Below, one piece after another: positions 27,196-37,162 of a stretch of DNA of 64,000 nucleotides; position 1 is the stretch's first letter, and each line of letters starts with the position of its first letter. The stretch covers positions 248,001 through 312,000 of the forward strand of contig CANMPK010000002.1 in NCBI GenBank assembly GCA_947499725.1. Reading direction: 5' to 3'. Source of the stretch: an uncultured Paracoccaceae bacterium. Its GTDB lineage: Bacteria; Pseudomonadota; Alphaproteobacteria; Rhodobacterales; Rhodobacteraceae. Position numbers and translations under genes: made by a program. The notes beneath the pieces were generated by a model. It was not told the origin of the DNA. It ran no database searches and worked only from the letters and a program-made list of their open reading frames with translations.

Positions 27196-29862
27196 TCAGT
27201 CTTTTTGCGATAGGCCTTTGAGTTCGTAGAGCAGATCGAGCGCTTCGCGGGGCGTAAGCTCGTCTGGGCTGATCGTATTTAGCTTTTCATCGACGGGTGA
27301 TGGGCCAGCAGCTGGACGTGGCGCTGGGGCGGGGCTGGCTGCAAACAGTGGCAGATCGTCGATGATGGCCTTTTGATTGCCGCCTTCGCGTTCGCCTTTT
27401 TCCAGCATGTCCAAAACATCGCGGGCACGGGCGACAACGGATGGCGGAAGGCCTGCCAGTTGCGCGACCTGAACACCGTAGCTGCGATCGGCGGCGCCGC
27501 GTTTGACCTCGTGTAGGAAGATGACCTCGCCATCCCATTCCTTCACAGTCACCGTGGCGTTATCGACGCCAGACAGCTTACCGGCGAGGGCGGTCATTTC
27601 GTGGTAGTGGGTGGCGAACAAGGCGCGGGATTTGTTGGCCTCGTGCAGGTGTTCCAATGTGGCCCAAGCGATGGACAGGCCGTCATAGGTGGCCGTGCCA
27701 CGCCCGATTTCATCGAGGATCACCAAGGCGCGTTCATCCGCTTGGTTCAAGATCGCGGCGGTTTCGACCATTTCGACCATGAAGGTGGATCGTCCACGGG
27801 CCAGATCATCAGAGGCGCCAACACGCGAGAAAAGCTGGCTGACGATGCCGATTCTGGCGCTTTGCGCGGGCACATAGCTGCCCATTTGGGCAAGTAGGGC
27901 AATCAAGGCGTTTTGGCGCAGGAAGGTCGATTTACCGGCCATGTTCGGACCAGTTAGCAACCAGATTGACGCATCATCACCACCGGAAAGGTCGCAATCA
28001 TTGGCCACAAAAGGCGCGCCGCCTTGTTGGCGCAGGGCGCTTTCGACCACGGGGTGGCGTCCGCCGGTGATGGCGAAGTCTTGGCTGTTGTTTACCTCGG
28101 GACGGCACCAGTTTTCGCTGGTGGCGAGGTCTGCCAAGGAAGACTGAAGATCGAATTCCGCCAAGGCACGCGCGGCGCTGGAGACGTGACCGGCTGCATC
28201 CAAAATGGCCTGTCTTAGGGTTGCATAGAGACGCTTTTCGATCTCTAGCGCGTTGTTCCCAGCGTTGAGGATCTTGGTTTCAAGCTCGGAGAGTTCGACC
28301 GTTGTGAACCGCACTTGGTTGGCGGTGGTTTGGCGGTGGATGAAGGTTTCCGACAGGGGTGGAGACATCATCGTGTCAGCGTGTTTCGCCGTGGTTTCGA
28401 TGAAATAGCCCAGCACGTTATTGTGCTTGATCTTCAGCGCCGTGATCCCGGTTTGCTCGGAATATTGCGCCTGCATACCAGCGATCACACCGCGACCTTC
28501 GTCGCGCAGTTGGCGTGATTCATCGAGTTCCGCGTCGTAACTCGGTGCGATAAAGCCGCCATCGCGCGCCAGAAGCGGGGGATCGGCGACGAGGGCTTGA
28601 TCGAGCAAGTCGAGCAATACGTCGTGGCCTGAAAGGGATTGCGCGGAGGCTGTCAGAAGCTCTGGCATATCCACGGATTGCAGTAGCTCATACAGGGTGG
28701 CGGCTTGATCGAGGCCGTTGCGTACAGCGGCTAGGTCGCGCGGGCCGCCGCGATCCAGCGATAGGCGTGATAGCGCGCGATCTAGGTCAGGCACTTTGCG
28801 CAGAGCATCGCGTAGATCGCGGGCCAGATGGCCGTTTTCCACCATAAAGGCGACAGAGGCTTGGCGGGCCAGAACCGTATCCAGAGCCAATGACGGGGAA
28901 GACAGGCGGCGTTCGAGCAAGCGCGCGCCGCCAGAGGTGACGGTGCGATCAATCGTTGCCAACAGCGTGCCCGCGCGTCCGCCAGATAGAGCGTGGGTGA
29001 GTTCCAGATTGCGGCGCGTCGCAGCGTCGATTTGCATCGTGCCGCCGGTGTTTTCTTTTTGCGGCGGACGCAGCAGGGGCAGTTTGCCTTTTTGCGTGAT
29101 CTCTAGGTAATCGATGATCGCGCCAAGCGCGCCGATTTCGGGGCGAGAGAAGCTGCCATAGGCATCCAAACCCTGCGCGCCAAACAGCGCGGCGACGCGT
29201 TTTTCGGCTGAGGTGCTATCGAATGATCCGCGCGACACAGGGGTCATAGAGACACCCATATCAGAGACTGTTTCAGCCAAATCCGCCTCTGTGCCCTCGG
29301 CGATCAGCAACTCAGACGGCGCAAGGCGCGCCAATTCTGCGCCAAGGCGGACCAGCGGCAGTACCATCACATGCAAAGCGCCGGTGGAAATATCAGCCCA
29401 AGCCAAAGCGGCCTCGTCGCGCACCTGCGCGAAGGCGGCCAGATAGTTGTGGCGGCGGGCGTCTAAAAGGGAATCTTCGGTCAATGTGCCGGGGGTCACA
29501 AGGCGCACGACTTCGCGGCGCACCACGGCTTTGTAGCCGCGTTTCTTTGCCTCGGCGGGGCTTTCCATTTGCTCGCACACCGCAACGCGAAAGCCTTTGC
29601 GGATCAGGGTGAGGAAATAGCCTTCGGCCGCGTGGTGGGGCACGCCGCACATTGGGATTTCATTGCCGTCGTGCTTACCGCGTTTGGTCAGCGCGATGTC
29701 GAGCGCTTCGGCAGCGGCCACGGCATCGTCAAAGAACATCTCGTAGAAATCGCCCATGCGGTAGAACAAAAGCGCGTCTGGATGCGCTTCTTTGATCTCG
29801 AGATATTGCGCCATCATTGGCGTCACAGCCGGTTTGGCTACGTTCACAATCTGATCCCCCAC
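27196..29862 (-). CDS. mutS: MutS, DNA mismatch recognition ATPase
   Basis: An 888-residue MutS. The mismatch-binding motif is in FYRMGDFYEMF (Phe-X-Glu within DFYEMF) near residue 33-43, Walker A TGPNMAGKST is near 636-645, Walker B is ILDEIGRGT, and FATHYHEMT follows. It recognises mispairs and recruits MutL. The start is GTG at 29862; a second in-frame GTG at 29847 has GGGGGA 7 bases before it and may be the true start. Confidence 0.96.
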   Translation of the reverse strand: MGDQIVNVAKPAVTPMMAQYLEIKEAHPDALLFYRMGDFYEMFFDDAVAAAEALDIALTKRGKHDGNEIPMCGVPHHAAEGYFLTLIRKGFRVAVCEQMESPAEAKKRGYKAVVRREVVRLVTPGTLTEDSLLDARRHNYLAAFAQVRDEAALAWADISTGALHVMVLPLVRLGAELARLAPSELLIAEGTEADLAETVSDMGVSMTPVSRGSFDSTSAEKRVAALFGAQGLDAYGSFSRPEIGALGAIIDYLEITQKGKLPLLRPPQKENTGGTMQIDAATRRNLELTHALSGGRAGTLLATIDRTVTSGGARLLERRLSSPSLALDTVLARQASVAFMVENGHLARDLRDALRKVPDLDRALSRLSLDRGGPRDLAAVRNGLDQAATLYELLQSVDMPELLTASAQSLSGHDVLLDLLDQALVADPPLLARDGGFIAPSYDAELDESRQLRDEGRGVIAGMQAQYSEQTGITALKIKHNNVLGYFIETTAKHADTMMSPPLSETFIHRQTTANQVRFTTVELSELETKILNAGNNALEIEKRLYATLRQAILDAAGHVSSAARALAEFDLQSSLADLATSENWCRPEVNNSQDFAITGGRHPVVESALRQQGGAPFVANDCDLSGGDDASIWLLTGPNMAGKSTFLRQNALIALLAQMGSYVPAQSARIGIVSQLFSRVGASDDLARGRSTFMVEMVETAAILNQADERALVILDEIGRGTATYDGLSIAWATLEHLHEANKSRALFATHYHEMTALAGKLSGVDNATVTVKEWDGEVIFLHEVKRGAADRSYGVQVAQLAGLPPSVVARARDVLDMLEKGEREGGNQKAIIDDLPLFAASPAPAPRPAAGPSPVDEKLNTISPDELTPREALDLLYELKGLSQKD

Positions 29863-29940
29863 GGTGCTTGTTCATAGGGTGTAGCAAACCTAGGGCGCGG
29901 GGTGAAAGACGAAATCGGCATTGGTTTGGGCGCTAACATG

Positions 29941-29969
29941 TTGAGAGGGGTTTTCGCCTAGGCTAATGA
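29941..29969 (+). promoter_or_regulatory. predicted sigma-70 promoter of maeB
   Basis: TTGAGA (29941-29946), exactly 17 bases, TAATGA (29964-29969), 29 bases before the maeB start. Confidence 0.55.
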
Positions 29970-29997
29970 GGCAAGACTCCTGAAAGGATACCTGAAT

Positions 29998-32253
29998 ATG
30001 ACCAAGACCAAAGTCACCCGCGAAGAGGCGTTGGCGTTTCACCTAGAGCCAACCCCGGGTAAGTTCGAAATCAAAGCCACCGTGCCTATGACAACGCAGC
30101 GCGATCTGTCGTTGGCTTATTCCCCTGGTGTGGCTGTGCCGTGCGAAGAGATCGCGGCGGATCCTGCGACAGCCTATGATTATACCAACAAGGGTAACTT
30201 GGTTGCGGTGATTTCCAACGGGACCGCGGTGCTTGGCTTGGGCAACCTTGGCGCGCTGGGCGCGAAGCCTGTGATGGAAGGTAAATCGGTTCTGTTCAAA
30301 CGCTTTGCGGATGTGAACTCGATCGATCTGGAATTGGACACCGAAGATCCAGAGGCGTTTATCAACGCTGTTAAGCTGATGGGGCCGACGTTTGGCGGCA
30401 TCAATCTGGAAGACATCAAGGCGCCAGAGTGTTTCATCATTGAGCAGCGTTTGAAGGAAGAGATGGATATTCCTGTCTTCCATGATGACCAGCACGGGAC
30501 TGCGGTGATTTGTGCGGCTGGCTTGCTGAATGCTTTGCAGCTGTCTGGTAAGAAGATCGAAGACGTGAAGATCGTTCTGAACGGCGCGGGTGCGGCTGGG
30601 ATTGCGTGTATCGAGCTGTTGAAGTCCATGGGTGCCAAGCATGACAACTGCGTGGTGTGCGACACCAAAGGTGTGATTTACCAAGGTCGTACCGAGGGTA
30701 TGAACCAATGGAAATCGGCGCACGCGATTAAAACCGATCTGCGGACCTTGGAAGAAGCCATGAAGGGCGCGGATGTGTTCCTTGGTGTGTCTGCCAAAGG
30801 GGCTGTGACGCCAGAGATGGTTGAGACGATGGGCAAAGATCCGTTGATCTTTGCGATGGCGAACCCTGACCCAGAGATCACGCCGGAAGAGGCGCAGGCT
30901 GTGCGTCCGGATGCGATTGTGGGCACGGGCCGGTCTGACTATGCGAACCAAGTGAACAACGTGTTGGCCTTCCCGTATCTGTTCCGTGGCGCGCTGGATA
31001 TTCATGCGCGCGCCATCAATGACGAGATGAAGATCGCCTGCGCTAAAGCGCTGGCGGATCTGGCGCAAGAAGATGTGCCGGACGAAGTGGCGATGGCCTA
31101 TGGGCGTAAGCTGTCTTTTGGGCGGGACTATATTATTCCTACGCCGTTTGATCCGCGTTTGATCACGCGTATTCCGCCTGCTGTTGCGCGGGCTGGGATG
31201 GACACGGGCGTGTCTCGTCGTCCGATCATCGACATGGAAGGTTACGAAGCGAGCCTGAAATCGCGTATGGATCCAACAGCGAGCATCCTGCGCAGCATGA
31301 ATGCCCGCGCGCGCAATGCGCAGGCGCGTATGATCTTTGCGGAAGGCGATGACCCGCGCGTGTTGCGCGCGGCGGTGATGTATCAGCGCAATGGTTTGGG
31401 CAAAGCGCTGGTTGTGGGCCGTGAAGCGGATGTGGCGCAAAAGCTGGAAGCGGCTGGTTTGGGCGATGCGGTTTCAGAGATCGAAGTGGTGAATGCCGCC
31501 AATACGATGCACCTGCGCAGCTACAAGGATTTCTTGTACAAGCGCTTGCAGCGTAAGGGCTTTGATATGGCTGATGTGCACCGTATGGCCTCGCGCGATC
31601 GTCACGTGTTTGCGGCGCTGATGCTGGCACATGGGCACGGTGATGGCTTGGTGACAGGCGCGACTCGTAAGTCGGCGCATGTGTTGCAGAACATCAACCA
31701 CGTGTTTGATGCCAATGCCGAGGCTGGCGCTGTGGGTGTGACCGCGATCTTGCACAATGGGCGTATTGTTCTGATCTCGGATACTTTGGTGCATGAATGG
31801 CCGGATGAAAATGATCTGGCTCATATCGCTGAGGCTTGTGCCGGTGTTGCGCGGGATATGGGGATGGAGCCTCGTGTGGCTTTTGTCAGCTTCTCGACGT
31901 TTGGCTACCCGGTGTCTGAACGTGCTGAGAAGATGCATTTGGCGCCAGCGGTTCTGGACAAGCGCGGCGTGGATTTCGAATACGAAGGCGAGATGACCGT
32001 CGACGTTGCTTTGAACCCTGCGCAACAAGAGGCTTATCCGTTCCAGCGCCTGACCGGCCCTGCGAATATTTTGGTTGTTCCGGCCCGTCACTCGGCGAGC
32101 ATTTCGACCAAATTGATGCAGGAAATGGCGGGTGCGACGGTGATCGGCCCGATCTTGTCTGGCGTCAGCGAGTCAATTCAGATCTGCTCTACATCTTCTA
32201 CAGCCAATGACATTCTGAATATGGCAATTTTGGCTGCATGTAAGGTTGGTTAA
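29998..32253 (+). CDS. maeB: NADP-dependent malic enzyme with C-terminal phosphotransacetylase-like domain
   Basis: A 751-residue two-domain protein. The malic enzyme part (about 1-420) has YSPGVAVPC, FHDDQHGTAV and the Rossmann loop NGAGAAGIA; a PTA-like domain (about 430-751) contains ARHSAS and GPILSGVSES. It decarboxylates malate to pyruvate with NADPH. In related enzymes the PTA domain is regulatory (acetyl-CoA sensing) rather than catalytic. Monocistronic, with a predicted promoter and a downstream hairpin. Confidence 0.95.
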   Translation: MTKTKVTREEALAFHLEPTPGKFEIKATVPMTTQRDLSLAYSPGVAVPCEEIAADPATAYDYTNKGNLVAVISNGTAVLGLGNLGALGAKPVMEGKSVLFKRFADVNSIDLELDTEDPEAFINAVKLMGPTFGGINLEDIKAPECFIIEQRLKEEMDIPVFHDDQHGTAVICAAGLLNALQLSGKKIEDVKIVLNGAGAAGIACIELLKSMGAKHDNCVVCDTKGVIYQGRTEGMNQWKSAHAIKTDLRTLEEAMKGADVFLGVSAKGAVTPEMVETMGKDPLIFAMANPDPEITPEEAQAVRPDAIVGTGRSDYANQVNNVLAFPYLFRGALDIHARAINDEMKIACAKALADLAQEDVPDEVAMAYGRKLSFGRDYIIPTPFDPRLITRIPPAVARAGMDTGVSRRPIIDMEGYEASLKSRMDPTASILRSMNARARNAQARMIFAEGDDPRVLRAAVMYQRNGLGKALVVGREADVAQKLEAAGLGDAVSEIEVVNAANTMHLRSYKDFLYKRLQRKGFDMADVHRMASRDRHVFAALMLAHGHGDGLVTGATRKSAHVLQNINHVFDANAEAGAVGVTAILHNGRIVLISDTLVHEWPDENDLAHIAEACAGVARDMGMEPRVAFVSFSTFGYPVSERAEKMHLAPAVLDKRGVDFEYEGEMTVDVALNPAQQEAYPFQRLTGPANILVVPARHSASISTKLMQEMAGATVIGPILSGVSESIQICSTSSTANDILNMAILAACKVG

Positions 32254-32264
32254 TGTAAGGTTAA
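32250..32264 (+). promoter_or_regulatory. CtrA-type site in the maeB-rbsK gap
   Basis: TTAA (32250-32253), seven bases, TTAA (32261-32264). The first half overlaps the maeB stop. It lies 65 bases before the rbsK start and just before the maeB hairpin. It could be chance. Confidence 0.25.
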
Positions 32265-32275
32265 TGTTGTAAGCT

Positions 32276-32318
32276 GTTACCGACCGTGCGCGTTTGTGGT
32301 CGGTAACCCCTTATTTTA
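32276..32318 (+). terminator. hairpin terminator after maeB
   Basis: A perfect 9-base inverted repeat, GTTACCGAC (32276-32284) with GTCGGTAAC (32299-32307), has a 14-base loop and is followed by CCCCTTATTTT. The offset T run makes it a weaker terminator; an operator is an alternative. Confidence 0.6.
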
Positions 32319-32328
32319 CGAGTAACTT

Positions 32329-33204
32329 ATGGCCATTTACAATTTAGGTTCGATCAATGCGGACCTATTCTACCAGGTGCCTCACTTACCGCAGCCTGGT
32401 GAAACACTGGCTGCTCTGTCCATGTCCAAAGGGCTTGGTGGTAAGGGCGCGAATATGTCTGTTGCGGCATCTCGCGGGGCCGCTTTGGTTTCGCATATTG
32501 GTGCAGTTGGGACAGATGGTGTTTGGGCGCGGCAGCGCCTGTTGGAATACGGCGTCGACACGCGTCACATCACGGTTTTGGATCAGGTGCCGACGGGCCA
32601 AGCGCTGATCAATGTGGATCGCGATGGCGAGAATGCGATTGTTCTTTTGCCGGGTGCGAATGACCGGATCTCCGAGAATCTGATTGGCCAAGCGCTAAGT
32701 GAAAGCGCGCGGGGCGATACGCTACTGATCCAGAACGAAACCAACAATCAGGCTTACGCGGCCAAGATGGGCCATGAGCTGGCGATGTATGTAGCCTATG
32801 CGGCGGCTCCGTTTTCGGCAGAGGCTGTGCAAGAGGTGCTGCCGTTTCTGGATTTCTTGATCTTGAATGAGGTCGAAGCTCAGCAGCTTGAAGATGAGGT
32901 TGGCATCGCGCCAGCGGATCTATCGGTCACGGATATTATCATCACCTTGGGTGCTAAAGGGTGCCGCTGGATCAACACGCAAAAAGGCACGGATCAACGG
33001 TTTGATGCTTTCACGGTGGATGTGGTGGATACAACCGGTGCGGGGGATACGTTCACGGGCTATGTGCTGGCGTGCCTTGATCGCGGCATGCCGATGGAGC
33101 AAGCGATTGGCTTGGCGATGAAAGCGGGGGCTTTGATGGTGATGCGCGAAGGGACAGCAGATGTGATCCCTGATCTAAAAGACGTGCGGGCAGCCGAGTT
33201 TTAA
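32329..33204 (+). CDS. rbsK: PfkB family kinase, ribokinase-like
   Basis: A 291-residue PfkB carbohydrate kinase. GGKGAN (residues 37-42) is the ribokinase-type substrate signature, and DTTGAGDTFTG near 232-242 carries the anion hole and catalytic Asp. It most likely phosphorylates ribose to ribose 5-phosphate. It stands alone with no ABC transporter or rbsD nearby, so the sugar is uncertain; other PfkB substrates such as nucleosides are possible. Confidence 0.82.
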   Translation: MAIYNLGSINADLFYQVPHLPQPGETLAALSMSKGLGGKGANMSVAASRGAALVSHIGAVGTDGVWARQRLLEYGVDTRHITVLDQVPTGQALINVDRDGENAIVLLPGANDRISENLIGQALSESARGDTLLIQNETNNQAYAAKMGHELAMYVAYAAAPFSAEAVQEVLPFLDFLILNEVEAQQLEDEVGIAPADLSVTDIIITLGAKGCRWINTQKGTDQRFDAFTVDVVDTTGAGDTFTGYVLACLDRGMPMEQAIGLAMKAGALMVMREGTADVIPDLKDVRAAEF

Positions 33205-33225
33205 CCCCGCTGCCCAGCCTCCGCC

Positions 33226-33891
33226 TTAGCGGTATTTCTTGGTAAACGGTGCTTCAGAGCCCCAAAGCTGATGCACGCGATCATCGCGGCCACAGGCTTG
33301 GCGGTAGGCCACATAGGCAGAGGACTGCTTTTTCGGGCCAAAACGCGTCAGGATGACCTTAGATCCCTTGTAGTAATCTTGGTGAGACGCGTCGGCCTTG
33401 TAAAACGGGCCGGCTGGCAAAATCGGTGTGACGATCTTTTGGCCAAGCGCTTTTTCGGCGTCTGCCTTGGCCGCTTCAGCCGCCGCTTTCTGTGCGTCAT
33501 TGGCGTAGAAAATCGCGGTGCGATAGCTGTCGCCACGGTCGCAGAATTGGCCGCCAGCGTCGGTTGGATCAACAGACCGGAAGAACAGGTTCAGCAGTTG
33601 ATCGCGTGAGACTGTGGCGTTGTCGAAGGTGATCTCGACCGCTTCATAATGGCCTGTGCCGCCTTTGGTGACCTGTTTGTAGGTTGGGTTCGCGCTGGCG
33701 CCACCGGCAAAGCCAGACACAGCACCGGACACGCCAGAGACGCTTTCAAAGTCGCTTTCCACGCACCAGAAGCAACCGCCTGCGACCAAAAGCTTTTCAG
33801 TGGCCGCATGGGCCGTTGTGCAGGTGATGGCTGCGCCCACTGCGATCAGCCCACCCAGCAAAGACATTTTCAAATTTGCGATACGGTTCAT
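33226..33891 (-). CDS. msrA: MsrA, peptide-methionine (S)-S-oxide reductase, exported form
   Basis: A 221-residue protein. The catalytic motif GCFWCVES is near residue 39, after an N-terminal signal peptide (about 1-29, ending TTAHA), so the enzyme should act in the periplasm. It also has the SDVTR/TYKQV-type family blocks (GGASANPTYKQV, GTGHYEAV) and a Cys near the C terminus (RQACGRDD) that could resolve the sulfenic intermediate. It reduces S-methionine sulfoxide in damaged proteins. It is convergent with rbsK. Confidence 0.93.
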   Translation of the reverse strand: MNRIANLKMSLLGGLIAVGAAITCTTAHAATEKLLVAGGCFWCVESDFESVSGVSGAVSGFAGGASANPTYKQVTKGGTGHYEAVEITFDNATVSRDQLLNLFFRSVDPTDAGGQFCDRGDSYRTAIFYANDAQKAAAEAAKADAEKALGQKIVTPILPAGPFYKADASHQDYYKGSKVILTRFGPKKQSSAYVAYRQACGRDDRVHQLWGSEAPFTKKYR

Positions 33892-33995
33892 AACCTATCC
33901 TCCGAGAATTTGAGGGCAGGTTGCACGAGGGGTGCCTGTGGCTCAAGTCACGGGGGCGTTAGGTCACGGCATGGTGAAGGGGCGTTAGGGCAAAT

Positions 33996-34020
33996 AAAAA
34001 GGCCCGCACGAGGCGGGCCT
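33996..34020 (-). terminator. intrinsic terminator after argG
   Basis: On minus, AGGCCCGCC...GCGGGCC is followed by TTTTTATTT. Strong GC stem with a short loop, 26 bases after the argG stop. Confidence 0.85.
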
Positions 34021-34045
34021 GATTTAGACTGCGATGGTAGATCGC

Positions 34046-35275
34046 TTATTTCTTAGCTACACGCTTGTTGCGCATCGCGATCAGCTTCAGACGCAGAGCG
34101 TTCAGCTGAATGAAGCCTGCCGCATCTTTTTGATCATATGCGCCTGCATCGTCTTCGAACGTCACGTGATCTTCGGAATACAGGGAGTGATCAGACCAGC
34201 GGCCCACTGTGCGCACGTGGCCTTTGTACAGTTTCAGACGAACGGTGCCTGTCACATGCTCTTGGCTTGCGTCGATAGCCGCTTGCAGCATCTCGCGCTC
34301 TGGAGAGTACCAGTAACCGTTGTAGATCAGCTCTGCGTATTTTGGCATCAGCTCATCTTTCAGGTGCATTGCGCCACGGTCCATGGTGATGGATTCGATG
34401 CCGCGGTGCGCTTCCAGAAGGATGGTGCCGCCTGGTGTTTCATAGATGCCGCGAGACTTCATGCCCACATAGCGGCCCTCAACCAGATCCAAACGTCCGA
34501 TGCCGTGCTTGCGGCCGTATTCGTTTAGTTCGGTCAGTACAGTCGCTGGGCTCATGTCTGTGCCGTTGATGCTGACGGGGTCACCTTTTTCGAAACCGAT
34601 TTCGATGAATTCAGGTGTGTCAGGCGCATCTTCTGGGTGGACGGTGCGCTGGTATACGTAATCTGGTGCGTCGACCGCTGGGTCTTCCAGAACTTTACCT
34701 TCGGAAGAGGTGTGCAGCAGGTTTGCATCCACAGAGAACGGTGCTTCGCCACGTTTGTCTGTCGCGATTGGAATTTGGTGCTGCTCTGCAAATTCGATCA
34801 GCTTTGTACGGCTGCTCAGATCCCACTCACGCCAAGGGGCGATCACGGCGATATCTGGGTTCAGCGCATAAGCGGCCAGTTCGAAACGCACTTGGTCGTT
34901 GCCTTTGCCGGTTGCACCGTGTGCCACGGCATCCGCGCCAGAGGCTTCGGCGATTTCGATCAAACGCTTGGAAATCAGCGGGCGCGCGATGGATGTGCCC
35001 AGCAAGTACAGGCCTTCGTAAACCGCATTGGCACGGAACATTGGGAAGACGAAATCACGCACGAACTCTTCGCGCAGGTCTTCAATGTGAATGTTCTCAG
35101 GCTTGATGCCAAGCATCTCTGCCTTCTTACGAGCTGGTTCCAGCTCTTCGCCCTGACCCAAGTCAGCGGTAAACGTGACAACTTCGCAGCCATATTCGGT
35201 CTGCAGCCACTTCAGGATGATCGAGGTATCAAGGCCACCAGAATAGGCCAGAACAACTTTCTTAGGCGCGGACAT
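34046..35275 (-). CDS. argG: ArgG, argininosuccinate synthase
   Basis: A 409-residue enzyme that joins citrulline and aspartate with ATP in arginine synthesis. The PP-loop [10 protein letters not shown] is at residues 10-19, and [14 protein letters not shown] near 119-132 is a family signature. It has its own predicted promoter and terminator, so it appears monocistronic. The arginine pathway is also represented by argJ at 61 kb. Confidence 0.97.
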   Translation of the reverse strand: MSAPKKVVLAYSGGLDTSIILKWLQTEYGCEVVTFTADLGQGEELEPARKKAEMLGIKPENIHIEDLREEFVRDFVFPMFRANAVYEGLYLLGTSIARPLISKRLIEIAEASGADAVAHGATGKGNDQVRFELAAYALNPDIAVIAPWREWDLSSRTKLIEFAEQHQIPIATDKRGEAPFSVDANLLHTSSEGKVLEDPAVDAPDYVYQRTVHPEDAPDTPEFIEIGFEKGDPVSINGTDMSPATVLTELNEYGRKHGIGRLDLVEGRYVGMKSRGIYETPGGTILLEAHRGIESITMDRGAMHLKDELMPKYAELIYNGYWYSPEREMLQAAIDASQEHVTGTVRLKLYKGHVRTVGRWSDHSLYSEDHVTFEDDAGAYDQKDAAGFIQLNALRLKLIAMRNKRVAKK

Positions 35276-35307
35276 GCTTTACTTTCCTTCAAACGGACAA
35301 CGCAGCG

Positions 35308-35336
35308 CCGATATCGCCTTTTTCTGTGTAGGGCAA
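35308..35336 (-). promoter_or_regulatory. predicted promoter of argG
   Basis: On minus: TTGCCC (35336-35331), 17 bases, TATCGG (35313-35308), 32 bases upstream of the ATG. Found by eye. Confidence 0.4.
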
Positions 35337-35456
35337 GGGATGTGGCGGGTGCGATGCACTGAATCTGCTAATTTCCTGTAAGCGATGTGGGATCGGGACG
35401 GCGGTATACCCAGATAGACCTTGTATTCTTGTCAGGAATGGGCAACGAAATCCGGT

Positions 35457-36695
35457 ATGACTCAGTTTCAGGATCTTGCCCGCCGGGCCCAAACCGCAAT
35501 GCGCGATGTGTTTGATGCCACGCCGTTGCAACGCAATGCGCATTTGTCTCATCGCTATGGGGCAGAGATTTATCTGAAACGCGAAGATCTCTCGCCAGTG
35601 CGGTCGTATAAATTGCGCGGAGCGTTGAATGCGATGCGTAAGGTGATGGCGAAAGATCCGTCGCGTGATGTGTTTGTTTGCGCAAGCGCGGGGAATCACG
35701 CGCAGGGCGTAGCCTATATGTGCAAACATTTCGGAGTGCGCGGCGTGATCTTTATGCCGGTGACCACGCCGCAGCAGAAGATTTTCAAGACCGAGGTGTT
35801 TGGCGGCGACACCGTCGAAATTCGCCTGATTGGGGACTATTTCGACGATACGCTTGCGGCCGCGCAGGCTTATTGCGCCGAGGTGAGCGGGACGTTTTTG
35901 TCACCCTTTGACGATGAAGATGTGATCGAAGGCCAAGCCTCGGTTGCGGCTGAAATTGATCGTCAGCTGGGCCATGCCCCAGATCATATTGTCTTGCCGG
36001 TGGGCGGTGGCGGCTTGGCGGCTGGCGTGTGCAGCTATTTCGGCGATAAATCCGCCTACACTTTGGTGGAACCTGCGGGCGGCACCAGCCTAAAGGCCGC
36101 TTTGGGCGCTGGGCAGCCGGTGCGACTGGACGAACTTGATGGTTTTGTGGATGGCGCGGCTGTCGCGCAGATTGGGGCAAAGACCTTCGCGCGTTTGGCG
36201 CATATCGATCCAGATCGTGTTTTGGCGGCGCCGGAAGATCGCATTTGTACGACGATTTTGGACATGCTGAATGTCGAAGGCATTGTTCTAGAGCCTGCGG
36301 GCGCCTTGGCGATTGATGCGCTGGCCGATGTGGCGGAGGAGATCAAAGGAAAGACCGTGGTCTGCGTGACCTCGGGCGGGAACTTCGATTTTGAACGCTT
36401 GCCAGAGGTCAAAGAACGCGCCCAGCGTTATTCGGGTGTGAAGAAGTATTTCATCCTGCGCCTACCGCAGCGCCCAGGGGCCTTGAAAGAGTTTTTGAAT
36501 ATTCTTGGCCCAGAAGACGATATTGCGCGGTTTGAATATTTGAAAAAATCGGCGCGCAATTTTGGTTCTGTATTGATTGGTATTGAAACCAAAGATTCAG
36601 CCAATTTTGATGGGTTCTTTGAGCGGCTGGATGCCATTGGCATGACCTATACCGACATCACAAATGATGAGGCTTTGGCTCAGTTCCTTGTCTGA
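35457..36695 (+). CDS. ilvA: IlvA, threonine ammonia-lyase (threonine dehydratase)
   Basis: A 412-residue PLP enzyme that converts threonine to 2-oxobutanoate for isoleucine synthesis. The PLP Lys is in RSYKLRGA (Lys 52), the phosphate-binding loop is VGGGGLAAG, and an ACT-like regulatory segment (YFILRLPQRPGALKEFL) lies in the last ~80 residues. The ATG at 35457 is preferred; an in-frame TTG at 35421 would add 12 residues. No good ribosome site is visible before either. Confidence 0.93.
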   Translation: MTQFQDLARRAQTAMRDVFDATPLQRNAHLSHRYGAEIYLKREDLSPVRSYKLRGALNAMRKVMAKDPSRDVFVCASAGNHAQGVAYMCKHFGVRGVIFMPVTTPQQKIFKTEVFGGDTVEIRLIGDYFDDTLAAAQAYCAEVSGTFLSPFDDEDVIEGQASVAAEIDRQLGHAPDHIVLPVGGGGLAAGVCSYFGDKSAYTLVEPAGGTSLKAALGAGQPVRLDELDGFVDGAAVAQIGAKTFARLAHIDPDRVLAAPEDRICTTILDMLNVEGIVLEPAGALAIDALADVAEEIKGKTVVCVTSGGNFDFERLPEVKERAQRYSGVKKYFILRLPQRPGALKEFLNILGPEDDIARFEYLKKSARNFGSVLIGIETKDSANFDGFFERLDAIGMTYTDITNDEALAQFLV

Positions 36696-36710
36696 TTTAA
36701 GGCGTGCGAC

Positions 36711-37016
36711 CTAAAGCTCGCGAAAGAAGGCTTGGCGTGATTCCTCATAGCATTCGCAGATGTCTGGCAGGGTGACGGTTTCGGGCTTGTGGTTTTCTAA
36801 GGCGTGCAGTGCCATCTGGCATTTCTTGGCGAACATCTGAAAACCAAGGGTTTCTGCATTGCCTTTTAGGAAATGCAGATCAGAGATCACATCGTCTGAC
36901 AGAACCAAACGATCGATTACATCACCGACTTCTTCAAGAAAGATGTTTACCACTTCGGGAAAGGTGTCCTCCCCGATTTCGCGACGTAATGCGTGCACTT
37001 GGTCCCAATTGATCAT
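36711..37016 (-). CDS. Hpt domain phosphotransfer protein
   Basis: A 101-residue, single-domain histidine phosphotransfer protein. The motif LHFLKGNAETLGF gives the phospho-accepting His 48 followed by KG, as in Hpt domains. It would shuttle phosphate between a hybrid kinase and response regulators; no kinase is encoded here. It is divergent (146 bases) from a receiver/phosphatase gene, which suggests a shared pathway. That receiver lacks its Asp, so direct transfer to it is unlikely. Confidence 0.87.
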   Translation of the reverse strand: MINWDQVHALRREIGEDTFPEVVNIFLEEVGDVIDRLVLSDDVISDLHFLKGNAETLGFQMFAKKCQMALHALENHKPETVTLPDICECYEESRQAFFREL

Positions 37017-37162
37017 GTTGGCCTCCGTCGCGGTAAATTAGAGGCGTTTCTTTAACAGAGTCTAACTAGGCCTTCTGTTTTTGCTTCAGCAATCGTTAAC
37101 GAAGCCTGCCGTAAGTTAAGGGCCATGGACAAGACGATTGGGCCCAAACGATTGGCACAGGT

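Noticed and set aside
30043-31440. Open frame on minus opposite maeB
   Set aside because: Antisense shadow of a complete malic enzyme; Arg/His-rich composition without motifs.
37097-37120. Two TTAA half-sites before the receiver phosphatase gene
   Set aside because: The spacing is 16 bases, not 7, so it does not fit a CtrA site.
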